64,000 bases of DNA, from the NCBI GenBank assembly GCA_902776565.1, contig CACYQN010000016.1, positions 1 through 64,000 on the forward strand, read 5' to 3'. This document shows positions 59,457-64,000 of this stretch, piece by piece (the stretch's first letter is position 1; each line of letters opens with the position of its first letter). Position numbers and translations under genes: made by a program. Under the pieces are notes generated by a model. That model had not been told where the DNA came from. It did no database searches and was given only the letters and a program-made list of their open reading frames with translations. Source of the DNA: an uncultured Bacteroidia bacterium. Lineage in GTDB: Bacteria > Bacteroidota > Bacteroidia > Bacteroidales > ML635J-15.

Positions 59457-60212
59457 TTAGAAAAGAGGTATTTGAAGCTGGGCTTCTGCTTTCTGCATAG
59501 CCATTTCTTCCTGCTTGCGAACACGCGGTTTGCGTACAACCTGCTGTACGTTGAATCCCAGTTCGTTAAGGCATTTCAGACGGTCTTCGAACTCAAGTTC
59601 GGCGTATCTTTCGCAGGCAGCATCGAAAACTTCAACAATAAGCTTGTCGGTAGTATCGCGGATGTAGTCGATATTTTCAACCTCTGCCTTGTTAAGGTTT
59701 TGACGATAAGCGCGTTCCTTATGTATGTCTTCAAACTTTTCAACCCAGATTTTTACGGATGAGATATTGGGGTTGGTAAGCAGACGACCACCATTTGCTA
59801 CGCGGTTCGAGTCGCATTCGAAAAGGTGTGCTGCCACTTCGAGAAGTTCTTCTCCATTGCGCGGATTAGGAATGATAAACGGATACTGCAAGCCATACCA
59901 CGAAGTGATGTCAACAGGCAATTCGCCGCGTTCGATAGCCATGTGCATCGACATGTAGTAGTGAACGACGAAAGTCTTTGCCTTGCTGAAAAGATTGTTG
60001 TAGTTGTTGTTGAAAGCTTCTTCCTGCTGTCTCAGGCATTCCTTGTAAGTTCTGAACTTTTCGAAAACAGAAAGGTTTTCTTCCGCTATATTAGCCTGGT
60101 ATTCAGCAAATAAACAATCTTCGCCCAGTGGATTCTCGCGCAAATACGCATCAAAAGACCTCAGTATTTCGAGTCTTTCCACATCGGTATGTCTGTAAAT
60201 AAGTTTCTCCAT
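59457..60212 (-). CDS. Conserved-looking cytoplasmic protein, unknown function
   Basis: A 251-residue, mostly helical, charged protein with no signal or membrane segment. Distinct phrases are RSFDAYLRENPLGEDCLFAEYQ, an Asn-rich NNNYNNLFSKAK stretch, SWYGLQYPFIIPNPRNGEELLEVA and a basic-then-hydrophobic end VVRKPRVRKQEE...LQIPLF. I do not recognise a family. The longer frame starting at 60272 would cover a -7 box (reverse of CAAAAATA, 60239-60246), so the ATG at 60212 is chosen. It is coupled to aroK. Confidence 0.65.
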   Translation of the reverse strand: MEKLIYRHTDVERLEILRSFDAYLRENPLGEDCLFAEYQANIAEENLSVFEKFRTYKECLRQQEEAFNNNYNNLFSKAKTFVVHYYMSMHMAIERGELPVDITSWYGLQYPFIIPNPRNGEELLEVAAHLFECDSNRVANGGRLLTNPNISSVKIWVEKFEDIHKERAYRQNLNKAEVENIDYIRDTTDKLIVEVFDAACERYAELEFEDRLKCLNELGFNVQQVVRKPRVRKQEEMAMQKAEAQLQIPLF

Positions 60213-60272
60213 CCGTAGTCTAAATCTATAAAATCGCACAAAAATATATTTCATAAAAACAACAAAATCCAC

Positions 60273-60531
60273 TCAAATTACAAAGTAATCAACACATTAG
60301 TGTTTATTGTGAATTTATAACCCTCGGATTTTCAACGGAGAACGATTCTGAACATAAGACATAGCAAAGATGTTACAAGATAAATTGTTGTTAATCAACG
60401 TGTTATTGGCTGCATGCTACAAGATAATGATAGCGGTAATTATAATATTTTGAACATTGCATATCTGGACTTTTGACACATAATAGTTTAAACGTCTTAG
60501 GCGTTGAAACCTAAGAAACTATTTAAATTAT
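60273..60531. other. Intergenic region, nothing supported
   Basis: AT-rich spacer between divergent genes, with repeated ACAAGATAA phrases (about 60386 and 60420) and a small inverted repeat CTTAGG (about 60496-60501) / CCTAAG (about 60511-60516) near the bactofilin promoter. No gene or RNA is supported. Confidence 0.6.
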
Positions 60532-60562
60532 TTGCACAGTTTCAATAAAAAGCATACCTTTG
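60532..60562 (+). promoter_or_regulatory. Promoter of the bactofilin-atpZ set
   Basis: TTG at 60532-60534, 20-bp spacer, TACCTTTG at 60555-60562, 21 nt before the ATG at 60584. Confidence 0.75.
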
Positions 60563-60583
60563 AGGTCTAAAAAACTTAGTAAC

Positions 60584-60949
60584 ATGGCAAGAAGCGAAGA
60601 AATAAGCAACAACCTCAACATATTGGGCAGCGGAACTAACATTGTAGGCAATATCGTTTCGCAGGGCGATGTTAGGGTTGACGGGACATTGGAGGGCAAT
60701 CTGACCACTCAGTCGAAGCTCGTCATTGGTAATACCGGCAAGATTGTCGGCGAAATAAAATGCAAGGATTGTGAAGTGTCGGGAACGGTAAAAGGCAAGA
60801 TGCAAGTGGAAAATCTGCTTATGCTGAAATCGACGGCTGTTATGGAAGGAGAAATAAGAACCTCCAAGCTGGCTATCGAACCCAATGCAATATTCTCTGG
60901 CACCTGTAGCATGAGTACCGCAGTCCCCGAAGAATCGTATAATGGATAA
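60584..60949 (+). CDS. Bactofilin
   Basis: Self-polymerising cytoskeletal protein of 121 residues. Its body is a run of beta-helix repeats with the typical phrases NILGSGTNIVGNIVSQGDVRVDGTLEGNL, KLVIGNTGKIVGEIKCKDCEVSGTVKGKM and AVMEGEIRTSKLAIEPNAIFSGTCSM (only key phrases given: GTNIVGNI, DGTLEGNL, GTVKGKM). Short N- and C-tails complete it. It overlaps atpZ by 8 bp, an arrangement known in Bacteroidota where bactofilin heads the ATP synthase accessory genes. Confidence 0.93.
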   Translation: MARSEEISNNLNILGSGTNIVGNIVSQGDVRVDGTLEGNLTTQSKLVIGNTGKIVGEIKCKDCEVSGTVKGKMQVENLLMLKSTAVMEGEIRTSKLAIEPNAIFSGTCSMSTAVPEESYNG

Positions 60950-61172
60950 CGACAAAAAAGGCGACAAGTTAAATTCCGGTCTCGGGAAGTGGGCGCGATA
61001 TACCTCGCTGGCTTTCGAGATGGGAATTGTGATTTTTGCAGGTGCTTTCGGTGGTCTGAAACTCGATGAGTATTTTGGTACCGAAAAGCCGTGGTTTACA
61101 GTAGCCTTGTCGCTGTTTGCCGTGTTTGCATCAATTTATATCGTTATAAAGGGCGTGAAGAATGAAAAATAA
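60942..61172 (+). CDS. atpZ: AtpZ/AtpI-type accessory protein
   Basis: A 76-residue membrane protein with two helices (about residues 19-40 and 48-70): SGLGKWARYTSLAFEMGIVIFAGAFGGLKLDEYFG and a second segment ending KGVKNEK. The short charged LDEYFG between the helices is the AtpZ/AtpI hallmark. Such proteins help assemble the c ring or handle divalent ions. It overlaps both neighbours (8 bp and 11 bp), so the three are tightly coupled, although the structural atp genes are 20 kb away. Confidence 0.85.
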   Translation: MDNDKKGDKLNSGLGKWARYTSLAFEMGIVIFAGAFGGLKLDEYFGTEKPWFTVALSLFAVFASIYIVIKGVKNEK

Positions 61173-61590
61173 TTCGCTTGCCGGTGTATTGGCAAAGCTT
61201 GCAATATTCGGTGTGGGACTGTTTGCCGTGCATTTTCTGCTGGCGCGTGCTTTCCCAGTGTGCGCCGCCGAAGGAATCTACGAGGCGCATCTTTTCCTTT
61301 TTGTGCTTACTGTGGCTGTGGTCTTGGTGCTGAAGTTCATATTTAGGAAAATGACGCAGAAACAAGGACTTTTCGGTTATGTATTTATGGCATCGAGCCT
61401 TGTGAAAATGGCTTTGTGCGTGGTTTTCCTGATTCCTATAATAAGAGGCGATGCCGATTATCGCATTGCGTATGTGGTGCAGTTCTTCATTTTGTATTTT
61501 GCATATCTTGTTATGGAGGTCGTGCTGGTTGCAAAGTTGCTGAAGTCGGCACAGGAAAAGCAGGATTCTAGTGATGTGAAACAGGAGTAA
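61162..61590 (+). CDS. Small membrane protein of the ATP synthase accessory set
   Basis: A 142-residue protein with four membrane segments (about residues 10-30, 43-61, 77-96 and 104-126) and a charged tail. It has no clear family, but in Bacteroidota a protein of this size and shape is usually found between atpZ and atpB and is thought to be AtpI-like. It overlaps the end of atpZ by 11 bp. Here coaX follows instead of atpB. Confidence 0.7.
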   Translation: MKNNSLAGVLAKLAIFGVGLFAVHFLLARAFPVCAAEGIYEAHLFLFVLTVAVVLVLKFIFRKMTQKQGLFGYVFMASSLVKMALCVVFLIPIIRGDADYRIAYVVQFFILYFAYLVMEVVLVAKLLKSAQEKQDSSDVKQE

Positions 61591-61600
61591 ATTTGTTCAG

Positions 61601-62332
61601 ATGTACAATCTAATAGTCGATTCGGGCAATACTACGATAAAGATGTTTCTTTTTGTCGATGGTGAAATCGCGCAGAAGATGGTTTGCGACGAATTGCCGG
61701 AACTGCTTCCGACGCTTAAGGCTAACGTATCGCTCGACAAGATTGACCGCTGTATAGTTTCGTCGGTAAGCATCAGCCAAAGCGAGATTGTGGAGGTTTT
61801 ACGTCCGTTTTTCCCTGTGCTTGAATTTTCACCGCGTTTAAATTTACCTATTATAATAAAGTATGGCACTCCCGAAACGCTTGGCAGCGACCGTGTGGCG
61901 GCGGTTGTCGGGGCGGTTTCGCGTTACCCCGACAGGAATGTGCTCGTAATTGACTCTGGCACTGCAATAACTTACGATATTGTCACCGACATGCGCGAAT
62001 ATCTTGGAGGAAATATTTCGCCAGGACTGAAAACAAGGTTTCGTGCCTTACACAATTTTACGGGGAAACTTCCGTTATTGAATGCGGATAAAACTCTCGA
62101 CGGCTTGTTCGGAACGAACACTACAGAGGCGATAACCATTGGTATTCAGAACGGTATGCTCTATGAAATAGAAGGTGCTGTAAAGGAGTTCAGCCGTAGG
62201 TTCAATGACCTTTTGGTCGTTTTTACAGGTGGCGATAGCTTTTTCTTTGAAAACCGAATAAAATTTAATAATTTTGCAGAGCCATATTTGGTGGCTTTTG
62301 GATTGAATGAAATATTGGAATATAATGTTTAG
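61601..62332 (+). CDS. coaX: Type III pantothenate kinase
   Basis: First step of CoA synthesis from pantothenate. 243 residues: phosphate-1 loop VDSGNTTIKMFLFVDGE (about 5-21), GSDRVAAVVGAVSRYP (about 93-108), DSGTAITYDIV and GGNISPGLKTRFRALHNFTGKLPLL. These are the ASKHA-fold motifs of CoaX; length 240-260 is normal. It begins 10 bp after the previous gene and overlaps the next by 8 bp. Confidence 0.94.
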   Translation: MYNLIVDSGNTTIKMFLFVDGEIAQKMVCDELPELLPTLKANVSLDKIDRCIVSSVSISQSEIVEVLRPFFPVLEFSPRLNLPIIIKYGTPETLGSDRVAAVVGAVSRYPDRNVLVIDSGTAITYDIVTDMREYLGGNISPGLKTRFRALHNFTGKLPLLNADKTLDGLFGTNTTEAITIGIQNGMLYEIEGAVKEFSRRFNDLLVVFTGGDSFFFENRIKFNNFAEPYLVAFGLNEILEYNV

Positions 62333-63602
62333 ACGGATATTCTTGTTGGCTTGCTTACTGGCAGTTACGGCATTTTCCTTCTCGCAGGGACACGTCGGTT
62401 CTCCGTATTCGCGTTACGGCATTGGCGACGTAAATGCCAATGCGCAGGCTCGCAACTCGTCGATGGGCGGCGTGGGATATGCCACTCCGTTTATGTACGA
62501 TGTCAACTACAAAAGTCCGGCTGGCATCGGTGATATCGACACCTTGACTTTCATATTCAATTTTGGCTTCGATGCCGGATTGCGCAAGTATTCAATCTCG
62601 AATCCGCCGACATCCAAAATAAAGAGCGATGCCGAATTGTCGCAGATTGCCGTCGGTTTCGCCTGCACAAAATGGTGGAAGATGGCTCTCGGCATAACAC
62701 CTTACAGCAATGTGGGCTACTCGATTTACTCGGCGGACAATTCGTTTGGCATCGACAAGAATTATGTTTATGCAGGTGACGGCGGACTCAACAAGGTGTT
62801 CTTCTCCAATGCGTTCAACCCGATTAAGGACTTGAGCTTAGGCGTTGGCGTATCCTATCTTTTCGGAAAGATTTACCATTCCAATGCAATTGCTTTCGTG
62901 AACGATACCGTTGGTACTTACATAAATTCGTTCTGCCAGAAGACATTCAAGATTTCCGATGTTACTTTCGATGTCGGACTTAAATACAATATCCATATCG
63001 GTGAGGACAATTTGAGGCTTGGCGCCTACTACGGCTACAACCGCGACCTGAATGCCAAGCAGTCAACATTGGTTTACAACACTTTGGCAAGCGCTGCTAC
63101 TACTGTCATCGACACCATACATCAGGAGGGTGACGTGAAAGGCAAGATTGGTCTTCCACATACTGTTGGTTTTGGCTTGTGCTATACCTATAGGGATAAA
63201 TTGTCGTTGGCTGCCGACTTTACTTTGCAGAACTGGAAGGACAGCAAATTCTTCGGTGTTTGCGACTCGCTTAACAACAGCATAGGTGCTGCTTTGGGCG
63301 CTGAATTTACTCCGAACAGGCTTTCCCCGAAAAATCTTTGGGAGTCGTCATCGTATCGTATGGGCTTGTTTTTCAATAACTCATACATAAGTATGGATAG
63401 TGGAAAACTGTCTGTTCCAGATTATGGCATTACTTTTGGAGTAGGATTTAAACCACGGCACGGAAAGACGGTATTCAACGTTACGTTCCAGGTCGGGCAG
63501 AGAGGTTCTTTAAAAAATGATTTAGTAAAGGAAACTTATTTTATTGTTGGTGTCAACTTGAGTTTAGTTGACCGTTGGTTTGTAAAAAGTAGAATTGATT
63601 AA
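62325..63602 (+). CDS. Outer-membrane beta-barrel protein
   Basis: A 425-residue exported protein (signal peptide about residues 1-20, ending AFSFSQG). After the start GSPYSRYGIGDVNANAQARNSSMGGVGYA (the SxMGG phrase of the FadL/OmpP1-like barrels of Bacteroidota) follow many amphipathic strands ending with aromatic residues, up to the last strand LVKETYFIVGVNLSLVDRWF. Its role is probably solute or fatty-acid passage, or an assembly partner; no specific substrate is known. The ATG at 62325 gives a proper signal peptide and overlaps the coaX end by 8 bp; a start 18 bp upstream does not. Confidence 0.83.
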   Translation: MFRRIFLLACLLAVTAFSFSQGHVGSPYSRYGIGDVNANAQARNSSMGGVGYATPFMYDVNYKSPAGIGDIDTLTFIFNFGFDAGLRKYSISNPPTSKIKSDAELSQIAVGFACTKWWKMALGITPYSNVGYSIYSADNSFGIDKNYVYAGDGGLNKVFFSNAFNPIKDLSLGVGVSYLFGKIYHSNAIAFVNDTVGTYINSFCQKTFKISDVTFDVGLKYNIHIGEDNLRLGAYYGYNRDLNAKQSTLVYNTLASAATTVIDTIHQEGDVKGKIGLPHTVGFGLCYTYRDKLSLAADFTLQNWKDSKFFGVCDSLNNSIGAALGAEFTPNRLSPKNLWESSSYRMGLFFNNSYISMDSGKLSVPDYGITFGVGFKPRHGKTVFNVTFQVGQRGSLKNDLVKETYFIVGVNLSLVDRWFVKSRID

Positions 63603-63613
63603 AAATTATAACT

Positions 63614-64000
63614 ATGAAACGCAGGACTTTAATATTGATGATGGCGGCTGTGATGATTTTCTCGGCCAGTGTGTTTGCGCAGGATGATTTCACTGTTAAT
63701 ATGTCAACCTACACCGAGTTCTACAATCAGAAGAACTACAAGGACGCATATCCGACTTGGAAATGGTGCTTTGAAAATTGCGACGACAGGGTTAGCGAAA
63801 AGACTACCAAGAATATTTTCATACAGGGACCGACAATCCTTGAAAATGTAATTGCAACAAGGGAAGGTGACGCTCGTGAAGTAGCAATCGATACTTTGCT
63901 CATTATTTACGACAAGAGGATACAGCTGTATGGACAGGAAGCTACCTATCTTGGTTCAAAGGCTATTATGCTGAACAAGTATCGTCCGCAGAACTATGTG
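63614..64000 (+). CDS. Exported TPR-like protein, truncated by the window edge
   Basis: Open frame of at least 129 codons that runs off the end of the window. A signal peptide is clear (MKRRTLILMMAAVMIFSASVFAQ shape, cleavage about residue 23). The mature part begins DDFTVNMSTYTEFYNQKNYKDAYPTWKWCFENC, a tetratricopeptide-like helix pair, and continues with helices ending YLGSKAIMLNKYRPQNYV. In Bacteroidota a TPR protein often follows coaX and the barrel protein. Only the N-terminal part is visible. Confidence 0.8.
   Translation, partial: MKRRTLILMMAAVMIFSASVFAQDDFTVNMSTYTEFYNQKNYKDAYPTWKWCFENCDDRVSEKTTKNIFIQGPTILENVIATREGDAREVAIDTLLIIYDKRIQLYGQEATYLGSKAIMLNKYRPQNYV

Noticed and set aside
60495..60516. 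Inverted repeat CTTAGG/CCTAAG as an operator of the bactofilin promoter
   Set aside because: It is short, has a loose spacer and ends about 15 bp upstream of the -33 element; without conservation data it cannot be told from chance.

Overview
The window looks like one contiguous stretch of a Bacteroidota (probably Bacteroidales) chromosome. Supporting signs are promoters with a TAnnTTTG -7 box and a TTG about 19-21 bp upstream, a DksA-type protein with a half-empty zinc finger, an ATP synthase subunit a with a signal peptide and a long periplasmic extension, a PcrB-type GGGP synthase homologue, a bactofilin, FISUMP and T9SS-like domains, and a coaX / outer-membrane protein / TPR gene order. 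No rRNA, tRNA, CRISPR array, phage or intact IS element was recognised.

Layout. 0-12 kb: a small lipoprotein between direct repeats, topoisomerase IV (parE-parC, minus strand), a lipoprotein flavodoxin and an M28 peptidase, a secreted protein with a poly-Ser tract, a CAT-like acetyltransferase with a zinc-ribbon partner, and an NhaC antiporter. 11.6-19.4 kb: a secreted FISUMP protein, a RelE/HigB-like toxin with an XRE antitoxin whose promoter carries a perfect palindrome, then pcrB-nadA, asd-GH25 lysozyme and ettA. 19.4-30.8 kb: a probable surface-polysaccharide decoration locus with a GH16-like lipoprotein, MBOAT acyltransferase, two AlgJ/AlgX-like proteins, an LtaS-like alkaline-phosphatase-superfamily membrane enzyme, an OafA-like acyltransferase and a GDPD/menorin-like lipoprotein. 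30.8-36.5 kb: ppiD, dksA-like, a lipoprotein, ribH, a TPR protein, several palindromic repeats and the tail of a broken DUF4143-type ATPase. 36.5-41.5 kb: ATP synthase atpBEFHAG (minus). 41.6-42.1 kb: a winged-helix regulator with palindromic operators.

42.4-48 kb holds six consecutive paralogues, all on the minus strand. Each begins with the same double zinc ribbon but carries a different C-terminal part (PsbP-like, PH-like, multi-TM or TonB domain). Next to it, on the minus strand, lies a structured RNA of about 200 nt that is not in any coding set, with its own promoter and terminator (48.1-48.3 kb), followed by an archaeal-type AAA ATPase gene bracketed by near-identical long palindromes. 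These three neighbours (42.4-49.6 kb) look AT-richer than the flanking housekeeping genes and are the best candidates for something not yet described.

50-64 kb: kbl, an intergenic repeat array, an MMPL/RND transporter overlapping a sugar-nucleotide SDR, a low-molecular-weight tyrosine phosphatase, an endonuclease/exonuclease/phosphatase-fold protein, YifB/ComM, aroK, bactofilin-atpZ-small membrane protein (the accessory end of the ATP synthase cluster, about 20 kb from the structural genes), coaX, an outer-membrane barrel protein and a truncated TPR-like protein at the window edge. Positions of short motifs were counted by hand and could be off by a base or two.
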